Part shown: positions 12,386 through 25,572 of the stretch, one piece after another
How positions within the stretch are numbered: the stretch's first letter is position 1
Layout: each line of letters starts with the position of its first letter
Assembly (NCBI GenBank): GCA_029783825.1
Contig: JAREIK010002459.1
Coordinates: 351,918-415,917 of the forward strand
Length of the DNA: 64,000 nucleotides
Source of the DNA: Sapria himalayana
Taxonomy: Eukaryota; Streptophyta; Magnoliopsida; Malpighiales; Rafflesiaceae
Direction: 5' to 3'
Position numbers and translations under genes: made by a program
The notes under the pieces: model-generated
The model's database searches: none
Told to the model about the DNA's origin: nothing
What the model saw: only the letters and a program-made list of their open reading frames with translations

Positions 12386-13544
12386 TTATCTATCTATCTA
12401 TCTATATATCTATCTATCTATGTATCTATCTATATATTAATCAATCTTTTATATGTATATCTATCTATCTATATGTATATGTATCTATCTATCTAGATGT
12501 GATGTATCTATCTATCAATAAATTAATCAATCTGTTGTTTATATTTCTATCAATATATTTATCAATATATCAATCTATCTTTATTTTAATCAATCATTCT
12601 TTCATTCTTTAAATTTGTTTATTAATATGTATATCATTCAGTATTTCAATCTATCTATCAATATTTTTATTAATCTTTCTATATATCTATCTATCTATTT
12701 TTGTATCAATTTATTTATCAATATATATATCTATATATATCTATATATATATATATATATATATTTGTCTTTTTATCTATGTATCTATTTGTCTATCTAT
12801 CTATTTATCTATTTGTCAATATATCTATCTATTTATATAATAATGTTTCTTTCTATCTATCTGTTTATCTTTCTTTCTATCTTTCTATCTATCTATTTTT
12901 CCACCCATCTATCTATTTGTGTATCTTTTTGTCTAACTATCTATCTATTAATCTATCAAACAATATATCTAATAATTTCTATCAATTTGTCGAGCAATCT
13001 TTCTATAAATCTGACTATCTATCTCTCTATTCTCATTATATATATCTATCTATGTCTCCGTGTAAATATCTGTCTATCTATCTATCTATCTATTTATCTA
13101 CTTGTCTCTCTATTTATCTATCTATCTATATTTCTATCAATCAATCAATCAATCTGTCTATTTAGTTGTCTATCTATCTATTTATTTATCTATCTATCTA
13201 TCTATTAGTATATTTAATTAGTATCTATCTATCAATCTATCTATCAACCTTTCTATCTATCTTTTTATTTATATATATATATATATATATATCTATTTAT
13301 CTATCTATTTGTATATCTATCCAACTATCTAGCTGTTATATAATCTTTCGATCTATCTCTCTATAAATCTATGTATCTCTCTATCTATTTTTCATTCAAA
13401 AGTTCCATATGTCTACCAATTTGACTATCAATATGTCTATTAATCTATCTATCAATATGTGTATCAATCTTTCTATTAATATGTCAATTAATCGTTTTAT
13501 TAATCTTTTCATCTATCTATTTATCTATTTATCTATCTATCTAT

Positions 13545-14640
13545 CTACTATCTATGTATCTATTTATTTGTCTGTCTATCTAACTATATATCGATTTGAA
13601 TATCTATCTGTCAATCTATCTGATTATTTATCTTTCTATATATCTATCTATCTATCTACATTTCTATCTATCTACATTTCTATCTATCTACATTTCTATC
13701 TATCTATCTATTTATCTATCTATCTATTAATTTTTTATCTAAATTTGTATCTAAATATTGAATAATCTATCTATATATCTATTTGTCAATCTATGTGTCT
13801 TTTTTATCTTTCTATCTATTTTTATATTTATCTGTCTATATATCTCTCTATCTATATGTATATCTATCTATCTAGCTACCTGTCTATCTATCTAGCTATC
13901 TATCTATCTGTTTGTTTATCTATCTATATGTATAAAATCTATCTATCTATCTATTTATCTTTCTATCAATCAATCACAATCTATCTATCTATCTATATTT
14001 CTATCTATCTATTTGTCTATCTATCTATCTATCTATATGTCTTCTATCTAAGTTTCTATTTATGTATTGTACCTATCTGTTTATCTATCTATCTATCTCT
14101 CTATCTATATTTCTAGTAATTTATCTATTTATAAGTCTATCAAATTGATTATCAATCGATCAATCAATCAATCAATCTATCAATCTACCTATCAATCATT
14201 GTATCAATTTTTTCTATATCTATCTAGTTATTTGTATATCTATCTATCTATCTATTTATCTCTCAATGTATTTGTCTTTCTATCTACCTATATATTTGTC
14301 TATCTATCTTTCTGTATGTCTATCTTTCTATTTATCTATCTATCTATATATCTTTTATTTAATTATTTATCTATCTATCTATCTGTATATCTCTCTGTCT
14401 ATCTATCTATTTATCTACTATCTATGTATCTATTTATTTTTCTATCTATCTAACTATATATCTATTTGACTATCTATCTGTCAATTTATCTGATTATTTA
14501 TCTTCTATATATCTATATTTCTATATATCTATCTATCTACCTTTCTATCTATCTATCTATTTATCTATCTATCTATTAATTTTTTATCTAAATGTGTATC
14601 TACATATTGATCTATCTATCTATATATCTCTTTATTTATT
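13545..14640. repeat. Duplicated 220-240 bp array segment
   Basis: Two segments, about 13545-13790 and 14415-14640, share an ordered series of non-canonical words: CTACTATCTATGTATC, then TAACTATATATC, then CTGATTATTTATCTT, then TATTAATTTTTTATCTAAAT. They are about 870 bp apart. The first has an extra run of three ACATTTCTATCTATCT-type units. This is segmental duplication inside the array, later than the point mutations that mark it. Confidence 0.75.
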
Positions 14641-15078
14641 TATCTATCTATCTATATATATCTGTCTATCTATATATCTTTTTATTTGTCTATCTATCTA
14701 TTAATTTGTCTCTCTAATTATGTATCTATATATCGATCAATCTATCTATTTATATATCTATTTATCAATCTATCTGTCTATTATATATTTATATAAATTT
14801 GTATATTTATTAGTCTATCTATCTATCTATCTATTTATCTATTTTAATTTCTATCAGTATTAATATCTCTATATCTATCCGTCAATCAATCTATCTATCG
14901 TTTTGTCTATTTAACAATCTATATGTATAAAAATCTATCTAAATATCTTTCTATCTATCTTTATTTCAATCTTTATATTTGACTATCTATCTGTCTATCT
15001 ATATATCTATCTACCTACCTACCTACCTATCTATCTATCTTCTATCTAACTTTCAACCTATTGATTTGTATATCTTTA

Positions 15079-15109
<31 letters not shown>

Positions 15110-16650
15110 TTCTACCAATCTAACTATCTAGAAATCTATCAAATTAACATTCAATCTGGCTATCATTATGTCTATCAAACTAGCGATAAATCTATCTATC
15201 TATTTGTATACCAATCTATCTCTCATTCTTTCTATCAATCAAACTATCTATCTATCTATCTATATATCTATCTTTCTTTCATTTTTTTCTATCTATCTAT
15301 CTACCTATCTATCTCTTTATCTATCTATTTATTTGTATATCTATTTGTATATCTATTTGTCTATCTATCTCTTTATATATTTTTCTATTTGTATATATCT
15401 CTTTATCTATTTATCTATCTATTAATCTGTTTGTCTATGTAATAGTTTATCTATCTAATTGTTTCTCCATCTTTTTATATGTCTATAAATATGTCTATCT
15501 ATTTGTCTATAAATATATATTATCTATATTTGTATGTATTTATCTTTCTATCTATCTATCTATCTATATATCTAAATATCTATCTATATATGTATCTGTC
15601 TATTTATCTATCTGTCTATATATATGTCTATATTTTCATCATATATATGTATATCTATGTGCCTATCTATCTATCTGTATGTCTATCAATCTGTCTATAT
15701 ATATGTCTATTCATTTGTCTATACATCTATCTATCTATCGATCTATATATCTATCTTTTTATATTTCTTTCTATCAATCAATCAATATATCTATCTATCT
15801 ATCTATATATTAGTTTATCTATATATTTATTTGTCTGTCTTTCTATTTGTCGATCTGTCGATTTTTTTATCTATTTATCTATTAATGAATCTAACTGTCT
15901 ATTTGTTTATCTATTTGTCTATACATCTATCTATCTATCTACATAGCTTTCTTTCTATCAATTTTTTTATATATCTGTCTATCTATAAGTTTATCTATCT
16001 ATCTGTCAGTCTATTATTTTGATTATATATCTATCTGTCTATATATCTATTTTTCTATCTGTCTATCTATCAGTGAATCTATCTATCTATCTATTAATCT
16101 TTCTATCTATCAATCTTTCTATTTATATATGTATGTATTTAAATTTTTATCTATCTATCAATATATCTATCTATTTATCTATATTTATGTCTATCTATAT
16201 GTCTTTCAATCTTTCTTTCTACCTATCTCTCTATCTATCTATCTGTCTATCTATCTAACTATGTATCTTCTATCTATCATTCTTTCTATCTATATTTGTA
16301 TGTATCTATCTATCTTTATGTCTATCTATCTTTATGTCTATCTATCTATATATCTATTCATATATATATATATATATATATCTTACTATATATCACACTA
16401 TGCATTTTTATCTAACTATGTATATTTATATATATCTTTCTATATATATATATATATCTATGATTCTTTCTATCTGTATGTATCTTTCAATCTATCAATC
16501 TATCTATATATATGTCTATTTATCTGTCTATTTATCTATCTAACTATCTGTCTATATATAAGTCTATCTATCTTTCTATTTGTCTATCTATCTATCTATC
16601 TAAATATCTATCTTTATATCTATCAATATATAAAACTGTCTATCATTCTA

Positions 16651-16685
<35 letters not shown>

Positions 16686-16826
16686 ATTTTTCTATCTTTA
16701 TATCTTTCTATCTATCTATCTATCTAACTATAAATATATCAATCTATTTGTCTATCTATCTATTAATCAAATTATCGATCTTTCTGTATATCTATCTATG
16801 TATTTATATATATATATATATATATA

Positions 16827-16859
<33 letters not shown>

Positions 16860-18635
16860 CTATCTCACTATTTGTCTTTCTATCTATCGATCTATTTATA
16901 TATTTATCTGTCTGTCTTTCTATCTATTTATACATATGTCTCTCTATTTATCTATCTATCCACCTATCTATCTATCTGTCTATCAATCTATCTATCCATC
17001 TATCTATCTATTAATATGTTGATATATACATATATATCTATCTATCAACTTGTCTATCTTTATATAAAACTATATTTCAATCTGTCTATCTATCTATCAT
17101 TCATTCTATCAATATGTCTATTTTTTTATCTATCTATCTATCAATTTATCTATCAATCTACCTATTTATCTCTCTATCTAACTGGTATTCTATCTGTCTA
17201 TTTATTTATTAATCTATATGTCATTCTATCCAACTATCTATCTATCAATCTATATCTATCTACTTATCAATTTGTAAATCTTTCTTTTTAATATTCTTTT
17301 TATTGCCCTATCTAATAATCTTACTATCTATCTAACAATTAATTTATATATCTATCGATCTATCTATATTTTTATCTATCAATCTATCAATCTATCTATC
17401 AGTCTCTCTAACTATTTGTCTATCAATCTATAAATCAATTTTTCTATCAATTTGTCTCTCAATTTGTCTCTCAATTTGTTAGTAATTTTGTGTATGAATC
17501 TTTCTATTAATATATTGATCAATAAATCTATCACTCTATTTAAGAATCTGTTTATATATTTTTTATCTAGCTATCTATGTATTTATTTGTGCATCTTTCT
17601 ATTTATCTATCTATCTTTCTATCTATATATCTTACTATCCGTCTATCTATGTATATATCTATCTATCTATCTATCAATCTATTAGTTTATATATCTATCT
17701 AATTTTTTTTATCTGTCAATCTATCTCTCTATCTATCTATATGTCTATCTATATGTCTATCTATCTGTCTATCTATATCTCTATCAATCTGTCTATCAAT
17801 CTGTCTATCTATCTGTGTATCTACCATTTATCTTTCTCTTTATTTTTCTTTTAATAATCAAATAATCTATGTGGGTATATAATTGTCTATCTATATGACT
17901 ATCTATCTATCTATCTGTCTGTCTATCTATCTGTCTGTCTATCTACCTTTCTATTTGTGTGTCTAGCAATCAATCTATTTTTCTATCAATCTATCTATTT
18001 ATCTATATATCTTTATTTCTAATAATCTACATGTCTAACAATTTATCAATCTATTTGTATATATATCTATCTATCTATATATCTATCTTTCTTTCTTTCT
18101 ATCTGTCTGTCTTTATTTCTATCTATCTATGTCATCTATCTATCTATTATCTATCTATCCTTCTATCTATATATCTATCTATCTAACTATATTTATTTCT
18201 ATCTATCTGTATATCTATTTATTTATCTATCTGTCTATCAAAATATCTAAATATATGTCTATCTATCTATCTATCTATATGTCTTTTTATATGACTATCT
18301 ATCAGCCTATCTATCAATTAGACAATCTATATGTATATCTATCAATCTATATGTCTATATATATTTCTATCAATATATCTATTTATCTATCCATCTATTC
18401 GTATATCTCTTTATATATTTATTTCTATCTATCTATTTATCTTTTTATTAATTTGTCTATTTATTTTTATATCATTCTATTGATCAATCTATATATTAAT
18501 CTATCTCTCAATCTCTGTCTCCATCTTTCAATCTTTCTTTCTATCAATCAATCTATTACTCTATCTATCTATTTATCTATCTATCTTTCTATTTATGTAT
18601 CTGTATGTCTATCTATCTATCATCTATCTAACTAT

Positions 18636-18735
18636 GCGAAGCTAGATTCTCATAGCGAGGTGCTTTGGGTTAGCGAAGCACTGTAGTAGCGCCTAAGCCC
18701 TATGTGCGATAATGCTGAGCCAAGGATGCTCCGCT
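18636..18735. other. GC-rich 100 bp island inside the TATC array
   Basis: The array is interrupted by about 100 bp of complex sequence, much richer in G+C than its surroundings and free of TATC units. It contains GTGCTT and AAGCAC separated by 10 bases, able to form a small stem, and words such as GTAGCGCCTAAGCCC. No coding frame or clear target-site duplication is seen. It could be a small mobile element, a fragment of a larger repeat, or a remnant of the sequence that preceded array expansion. I do not recognise it. Confidence 0.7.
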
Positions 18736-19216
18736 TTATCTTTATCTATCTATCTGTTTGTCAGTCTTTCTATCAGTCTATCTACCTATCTCTCACTCTA
18801 TCTATCAATCCATCTATATATGTGTCTATCTCTCAATCTATCTATCTATCTATCTATCTGTATATCTATCTATATGTCTATCTATCTATCTATCTATCTA
18901 TATATATATATATATCTATCTATCTATCTATCTCTTTATCTATTTATCTAAATATATTTCTATGTACTTTTCTATTTATATGTCTATCTATATATATATA
19001 TATATATATGTCTATCTATCTATCTATCTATATATTTGTATATCTATCTATTTATCTATCTGTCTGTATATTTATCAATTTGTCTATCTATTTGTCTATG
19101 TATCTATCAATCAATCAATGAATTTTCTGTCTATCTATCTGTTAGTCTAATTATCTACCTATAGTCTATCTATAAGTGTATCTAACTAACTAACTAACTA
19201 TCTACCTATCTATCTA
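18736..19216. repeat. TATC array, segment 2
   Basis: This is the continuation of the degenerate TATC array between the GC-rich island and the hAT insertion. Near the right end the unit changes briefly to CTAA repeats (about 19184-19199) before TATC resumes. It ends with the putative target site TCTATCTA at 19209-19216. Confidence 0.95.
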
Positions 19217-20006
19217 TAGGTGTCAACCGGGCAGGGTCGACTCAGCCCGACACGAGGCACGGCACTGCCGGGGCCTGCCCAGCACGGGAAAATCCCGTGC
19301 CCGGGTAGAGCTGTGTCGTGCAAGGCCAACCGAGCCTCATGTCGTGCTTAACCCGGCACAGTTCGATGGCCCGTGGCACGGCACGTAGGCATGGGATTTT
19401 CCCCTTCACACAAAAAAGGCAGGGGGTCGAGTCTAATCAGACCCGCCCGCGGTCCCCCGAGCCGACCTGATTCCCCCCCCCCCCCCAACGGGCAAAAAAA
19501 AAATAAAAAAAAATACTTTGCAGCCACTAGATCTCACCTCAAACGTCTATGGGGCAGAATCCAATAGCCTTCATGATTCTGCCCCCTAAAAAATAAAAAA
19601 AAATTAAAAAAAAAATCAAAAAACTGACTTTTTTAAAAAAAATATTTTCTTTAATCTATAAATTCCACCCCCCCTCTCTATAATATTTATGTTTTTCATA
19701 AATATTTTTTTCTTAAATCTCATATTTTATCTCTTAAAAATCTTGCTCCTCTCTCTCGGTACTCGGGAAGTCGGCATTTCGTCATTTGGTTTGACTTTTC
19801 GGAATCTCAACTTGGGTTTTGAATTTTGAGCTAGATTGTGGTACATCGTGCACGTGATCGACCTCACTACTTTACCGGGTAATTTATTATTGTTATTTTT
19901 TACTCTCTCTCTCTCTAGTCTCTCTCTCTCTTAACCTAAATAAATAAATTTTAAATTTATCCTCTAGTCTCTAAAAAAGTGTTCTAATTAACCAAAATCC
20001 TAAAAA
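19217..20006 (+). promoter_or_regulatory. hAT left end and 5' leader
   Basis: This stretch holds the left terminal repeat, GC-rich subterminal words such as GGCACGGCACTGCCGG, a run of 14 C residues at 19473-19486, A-rich tracts, and a CT-rich tract at about 19899-19931. CT tracts are common in plant 5' leaders. The transposase ATG follows at 20007. No intron or TATA box could be fixed with confidence. Confidence 0.5.
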
Positions 20007-22122
20007 ATGTCAAATACAAATGAAACATATTTAAATTTAGAAAATGAAAATATTACACAGATGTCTGAGGTTACTGAAACATTGGGTTCTCCAGTCATCT
20101 CAACCCAAACTTATAAAAAACAAAAAACTAGGAGTACTTCTGTAGTTTAGACTCCTTTTAATATAATAAAACAAAAAATATATTAGGGGTGAGGAAGAAG
20201 AAATGACACAGTGCAAATATTGTATGAGACTTTTAACATGTAAGAGTTCGTTTGGGACTAGGCACCTTAAGAGGCATGCCGAATTATGCACCAAAAAACA
20301 TGGTCCATTAGATCCTAGGCAAATCCAACTTGGCACTACATTTTTTGAGACTGGATTGAGTCCAGTCTCAAAGTCTACTCCCTTCATATACTCCATCGAG
20401 TTGGGTAGGGACGGCATGGCCAGACTTATCACATTGATGGGTCTTCCGATCAGATTTTCGGAAGATCCAAGGGTAGAGCGCATCATGCAGACATATTTTC
20501 AGCCTGCTTATCATATGATTCCAAGATCCACATCTAGGAATGAAATACTAAAATTGTATAAGTTAGAAAAACAAAAAATAATTAAATAATATATGGCATA
20601 TAGTAGAGTGGTGTCTGTGACGTCCGATATCTGGACAAGTCACAATGAATCATCTTATGCATGTCTCACTAGCCACTATGTAGATTCTAACTGGACTATG
20701 AATAAAAAAAATTTTAGGATTCTATGAGATTCTTCATCCTCATGATGGCCCGGCCATTTTTGAGTGCATGATGAAAATCTTTAGCGAATATAAAATTCAA
20801 AAAAAAATTTTTAGTGTCACATTCAATAACGCATCTAATAATAGAGTAGCGATTAACATGTTTGTTAGGAATATTAGAGACGCACCATTAGGAGAGGTTT
20901 TTCATGTCAAATGCATGTGTCAAGTGATTAACTTGATTGTTCAAGCGGATATGAAGGTGTGTTCCCCCGCGTTGGATAATATACGTAATGCACTAAAATA
21001 TATTCGCACTCCATGCAGACAACAAGAGTTTGGTAGTCTCTGTTTGTTTTTGAATCTTAAGAAGAAGAAATTACAATCAGATGTGAGACATCGTTGGAAA
21101 TACACGTACCTGATGTTTGAATCATGTGTTGGATACAAACACGTGATATCTGACTACATCAATAGTATGAGTGACGAACTTATTATTGATGACACTGGGC
21201 TTAAGGAATTTCATTTATGAATATCCTGAAGATTTCTTATGACATGACGAACATGTCTTCGTCAGTTTATACGCCCACGACTTGCATCACACTCCGGTAC
21301 TTATGCAACATTAGTAGCATGTTTAGGAAGTATCAAGCTGACCCGACACTTAGCCATATGGTTGCAGAGATGGAAACCAAGTACTTGAAGTACTAGTCCA
21401 CCATTCCATCCCTTTATTGCCTCGTTGCATGCATGGACCATAGGGTTAAGGTGGAAGTGGTAGAAAATAGCCTGACTTACATTTCCTCATGCATGAACCT
21501 GGAAGAGCCACCTGAAGGGTTCATTCATGAGAAGTTGACTGACTTGTTCACATACTACGATACTAGGTATGGTGGTGGTGGTAGTGAGACTGTAATTACG
21601 GACATGGATACCTTGTTTGGAGTGATGATTTTTCCATTCAGCTAGCGAGGGGGAAACGTAGGGGTGGACCATCACATAGGAGCGAGCTTTCTCGGTACTT
21701 AGATACTAATTATTGCTCAATCATATCACATTCTGATACTAAGAATCTTGATATATTATAGTAGTGGAAATCATATGAGTCCACCTTTCCCGTGCCATCT
21801 TGGATGTCATGGGATCTATTGACTCCTCCGGTGTCGACTGTCGAGCGTAGTATCGGAGTCTACTTTTTCTGTTGCAGTGAGCATGATTTCGGATAGGAGA
21901 TCGAGATTACGTCCAGATATTGTTGAGGCCTTGGCTTGTTTGAAGGATTGGGAGGATTCAAGGTTTAGCATCCATGGTCGTGCTGGAGCTGGGACTGGGA
22001 CAGGGACTACAGCCACATCCGCTGTGATAGCGGAGGAGTTTATTGCTGATGATGATGATCTATATGATACTGATCTTGATGTTACAGCTGATGATACTCA
22101 TGATATGCCGATTGACGATTGA
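20007..22122 (+). pseudogene. hAT transposase pseudogene (BED finger, hAT dimerisation)
   Basis: The likely start is ATG 20007; the first frame stops at 20148. From 20203 a BED-type zinc finger is clear (CKYCMRLL, then RHLKRHAELC). After a stop at 20587 the same frame gives the family motif TSDIWTSHNESSYACLTSHY. A shift in an A run near 20710 moves to the frame with FYEILHPHD, the DNASN-like FNNASNN and the CxxH-like FHVKCMCQVINLIV. Further shifts lead to KYLKY-stop-STIP (a Trp in the family), the RNase H-fold part around 21430-21640, and the dimerisation region with WKSYESTFPV, PPVSTV and RPDIVEALACLKDW. The acidic tail ends at 22122. At least four frameshifts and several nonsense codons make it non-functional. 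Confidence 0.9.
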
Positions 22123-22615
22123 TGATGATTAACTATTTTTTAAATTCGATGTTTTGTTTTTTTTGATTGTATGCTTTATTTATACGTTACATTGAAACGT
22201 TAATTTGTTTGGTTCGGACTTTCGGTATCTAATAGCTAATTGGTCATTTTTCATTTGGTTTGCTTATGATTTTTTTACTTTTTAATTTTTTTTAACATAA
22301 TTTATTGATTTATTTATTTTTTTGTTTTAATTTTTCATTTAAAAATTTATAACTCTATTATATAATTCTAATGAATTATAAACTAATTTTATTTTACAAA
22401 ATAAAAAAAATTAAACTTTGTAAATTTAATAAAATTTAAACAATTTTCATATTATAAATATATAATATTATACATTATCTATAATTTTATATATAATTTA
22501 ATAATTTATATAACTAAAATAAAAATTAAAACTATAAAAATTTAAAAAAAAATTTACCTGGCCCATACCGCCAGGCCAGGCCCGAGTAGGCCTGGCTTTT
22601 ATAAACCATGCCAGG
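22123..22615. other. hAT 3' untranslated AT-rich region
   Basis: This is AT-rich sequence with poly-T and poly-A runs between the transposase stop and the GC-rich right subterminal part. No coding region is recognised. Confidence 0.6.
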
Positions 22616-22653
22616 CCAGGCACGGCACGGCACTGTAACCGTGCCGTGCCTGG
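22616..22653. repeat. Perfect 15 bp subterminal hairpin in hAT
   Basis: CCAGGCACGGCACGG at 22616-22630 is the exact reverse complement of CCGTGCCGTGCCTGG at 22639-22653, with an 8 bp loop. The same GGCACGGCAC word recurs near the left end (about 19256 and 19377). Subterminal repeats of this kind bind the transposase in Ac-type elements; binding here is inferred. Confidence 0.85.
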
Positions 22654-22710
22654 CCCAGCACGAAAGCACGACCGTGCTCTAAAAAAATGGGCTGGCCCGT
22701 TTGACACCTT

Positions 22711-23093
22711 TTTATCTATCTATCTTTCTATATATCTATATATCTTTCTATCTGTCTATCTATGTATCAATCTACCTATGAATTTGTCTATCTATCTATT
22801 TATCTTTTTATCTATCTATCAATCTATATGTCTATATTTCTGTCTATATATCTGTATATCTATCTTTCTATTTATTTTGCTAAAAATCTATTGACATATA
22901 AGTCCATCTATTTATCTATCGATTTTTAGACAATATACATATGAAACTATTGGTTATCTATCTGTCTATCTACCTATCTCTTTTTCTATCTATTTATCTA
23001 TCTATTTGTATATATATCTATCTGTCTATCTATCTGTCTATCTATATATCTATCTTTCTTTCTTTATATCTACGTGTCTATCTATTTATATAT
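22711..23093. repeat. TATC array, segment 3
   Basis: About 380 bp of degenerate TATC array lie between the hAT element and CACTA-like element B. A non-canonical stretch around 22875-22950 includes CTATTGACATATAAG and ACATATGAAACTATTGG. The segment ends with TAT, the presumed 3 bp target duplication of element B. Confidence 0.93.
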
Positions 23094-23530
23094 TACTACA
23101 AAAAATCTCAAACAACTAGGGACAATTCCCTAGCCACTTAGGGTTTTCTTTTGCTAAATGGCATATAGCAATGGATTAACAAAGGAAGCTTTCCCAATCT
23201 AAAGTGCTCGTCGATATAAATTAGCAATGGAATGTTTTCCTATCTATAAAATTTTAGCAATGAAAATATCCCAAGATAAAATAATAAATTTCCTACCTAA
23301 ATTAGCAAGCTAAATGGGAGTTTTCGTCGCTAAATGGATATCACAATGTAAGATTTCCCAATCTAGTGTGCTCATCGCTAAAAATTAGTGAGGGAAATAG
23401 TCCATAACAAAAAAATTTTAGCAACGAAAAAATAACTAGCTAAAATATTAATTGCTCTATCTAAATTAGTAAGGGAAAAATCCCTAGCTAAATTAGCAAG
23501 AGAAAATTCCCTAGCTATTTTAAATTCAAA
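23094..23530 (-). repeat. Element B terminal and subterminal repeats, left end
   Basis: The terminus TACTACAAAAAATC is followed by multiple copies of short words, CCCTAGCTAAATTAGCAA and TCGTCGCTAAATGG among them, in both orientations. Such clustered subterminal repeats are characteristic of CACTA ends and act as binding sites for the element's own protein. By homology with copy A this is the 3' end. Confidence 0.8.
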
Positions 23531-23989
23531 CCTTTTTTCAAAAATTTATTTTTTTAAAAAAAAATTAATTAAATAATTTAATATTATTATATTAAATTGA
23601 ATAAAAATAGAAACTATAAACAATAATTTATAATTTACAAAAATAAAATTATATAATAAATTATTCTGAATCAATATTTTACATAATTCAAACAAAAACA
23701 TAACAAAATTTTATTGTATCTTATTCATCAATGTATCTACCGACAATGCATAAAGTATAATTTATCCGTGCATTGATATTCCTTTCTTTCCCTATGCTCC
23801 TCTAATCACCATCTTTCTGCTGCGACAAAGCTATCCAAGTCGCGATGCGTCTTGTCTAGTGAAAAATCCCTTCACTTATACAAGTTTCGTATGGGGAACA
23901 ACGCGGTGCCATGACTATATGAAATTTAAACAGTCAATCAAATCAAAATAAATAAATAAAAAAAGTTATGTTTTCATAAATATATAATA
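23531..23989. other. AT-rich stretch in B, no gene seen
   Basis: This is AT-rich sequence with a short less AT-rich part around 23745-23930 (TACCGACAATGC, AAGTCGCGATGCGTC). No frame of useful length or recognisable domain is seen. Confidence 0.45.
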
Positions 23990-24570
23990 AATATAGTATA
24001 TTTGTACATACATAGTATAGTGTATATGTACATATATACTAGCATTTTCACTCGTTACATGTATTCATGAAGTATATCTAAATATATACTACACTATTAT
24101 ATGTACATATATACTCAGTATATATGTACATATGAACTACAGTTTTATATGTACATATATACTTAGTATATATGTATATATATACTAAGTACATATGTAC
24201 TCAGTATATATTTACATATAATACTACAAAATTATATGTTCTTATATACTGAGTATAAATGTACATATACTATAGTATTATATTTATATATAAACTGAGT
24301 ATATATGTACATATACTGCATTATTATATGTACATATATATTGAGTACATATATACTAAGTATATATGTACATATAATACTACAGAATTATATGTGTTTA
24401 TATATTGAGTATATATGTACATATACTACAGTATATTTGTAGATATACTAAGTATATAAGTACATATATGCTATAGTATTATATGTACATATATACTCAG
24501 TATATACGTACATATATACTTCAATATATACACATATATATATTGTAGTATATACGTGCATATATACATA
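23990..24570. repeat. TATATGTACATATA tandem repeats in B
   Basis: Many imperfect copies of a TATATGTACATATATACT unit, often joined by CAGTATATATGTACATA or GAGTATATATGTACATA words, are spaced roughly 30-60 bp apart. The unit is partly palindromic. An (AC)n run follows at about 24581-24620. No coding capacity. Confidence 0.8.
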
Positions 24571-24694
24571 GTAGATCTACACACACACAGACACAGACAC
24601 AGACACACACACACACACACATATATATATACTATGGTATAGATATATACTGTAGTATATACTGCAAGAAAACCTGAAAGAAACAACGAAAAAA

Positions 24695-24880
24695 TTAAAA
24701 AAAATTGCAATGCACAGGAGGATGTAGATCTGCACGAAATAAGGGTGTCAAGAACAAACCTGCATTTGCGTGGGACCAAAATTTTTTTGTCCATCTCAGA
24801 GCTTCAAAAGCTAAGATGTTGTTCCTATCACCAAGAGGACAAGCCAAACCTTTTACATACCTATTATAAACTAAAACTCT
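24695..24880 (-). pseudogene. Exon-like captured fragment, unrecognised
   Basis: The minus strand encodes a complex, non-repetitive peptide (RYVKGLACPLGDRNNILAF, then EALRWTKKFWSHANA) followed directly by CAG-GTTTGT, a good plant splice donor. Its composition differs from the AT-rich surroundings and it looks like a piece of a host coding exon carried inside element B. I do not recognise the family. The frame continues through the putative donor with less convincing residues. The + strand frame over the same bases is probably its shadow. Confidence 0.35.
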
Positions 24881-25056
24881 ACCCAAATATTTGGGTACAC
24901 AAACATATTTACAGATATATAAAAATAGTAATTATAGACATGAACAAACACAAATCTGAGTTGATAGTCATACAACTTAAAGAAATATCTAAAAGATGTC
25001 CAACACTAATGTTTAGAAAGAAAGAGATTGCAAAAAACAAAATATTTCAGGAATAA

Positions 25057-25381
25057 TGAAGATATTAGAACTCGACCTCCTTTTGATCCAGCTGAAATCA
25101 GTAAAGATGGGACCCATGCATAGGACAGACCGTGGCAATGTTTGAAGGCTTTGAATCAGAATTTTTTCGTGCATCTTACTTCAAATGTCTTGCAAAGATT
25201 CATTATTAGGTTAATCGGCAAAGAAAAGAACAAAACTAGAATAAAGATAAATGATACCTTAAATGATGAACCACTTGTAAGCCCTCCCAAAATTTTCTTA
25301 GTCTATGGTGCATTATTCAAGAAAGGTATATATTTTACAAGTATATCATTAGTTACTCAAGTAACTATATGTATTTCATAA
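25057..25381 (+). other. Unrecognised possible coding remnant in B
   Basis: A + strand stretch has moderate complexity, with words such as RPPFDPAEISKDGTHA before a stop and then a 79-codon frame from 25142 (NFFVHLTSNVLQRFI, RIKINDTLNDEPLVSPPK). It may be the trace of a captured host gene or of another transposon. No domain is recognised. The next 170 bp also have ordinary complexity, then a (GT)n tract occurs at 25550-25572. Confidence 0.25.
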
Positions 25382-25572
25382 TCTCAGATATTGATTCTCT
25401 AATTCTATGAAATACATTGCTTGTGGAATCATAGATATGGTAATGCTCTAGTAAAGTGATTGAAGGCAAAGCTGTAATCTACTTTACATTACCACTATTA
25501 GTTTCTCATGTTCATATGTTTGCTTTTGTACAATTCCTCTTCCTCTATTTGTGTGTGTGTGTGTGTGTGTGT

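Larger units (their letters stand above)
8941..18635. repeat. Giant degenerate TATC/TCTA array, segment 1
   Basis: Nearly 9.7 kb of imperfect TATC units read on the + strand. Common variants are TGTC, TTTC, ATTTATC, CAATC and short TATATATC tracts, so the array has diverged greatly. Embedded pure (TA)n runs occur, for example near 9180, 9798, 12355, 12745, 15085 and 16655. Because 4 and 3 are coprime, all three + frames encode the same Tyr-Leu-Ser-Ile motif without stops, which creates long spurious reading frames. The left edge abuts the broken transposase exon of copy A. Confidence 0.97.
19217..22710 (+). mobile_element. hAT (Ac-type) DNA transposon, degraded
   Basis: The ends are inverted repeats: TAGGTGTCAACCGGGC at the left and GCCCGTTTGACACCTT at the right, differing by an A/C change and the outermost base. 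GGTGTCAAACGGGCCGGCCC-like ends are common in plant Ac-type hAT elements. The flanks carry a near-perfect 8 bp target duplication, TCTATCTA (19209-19216) and TTTATCTA (22711-22718), drawn from the array. GC-rich subterminal words (GGCACGGCAC) occur at both ends. The interior holds a transposase with BED finger, DDE-type segments and a C-terminal dimerisation region, all interrupted by stops and frameshifts, so the element cannot move by itself. Confidence 0.9.
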
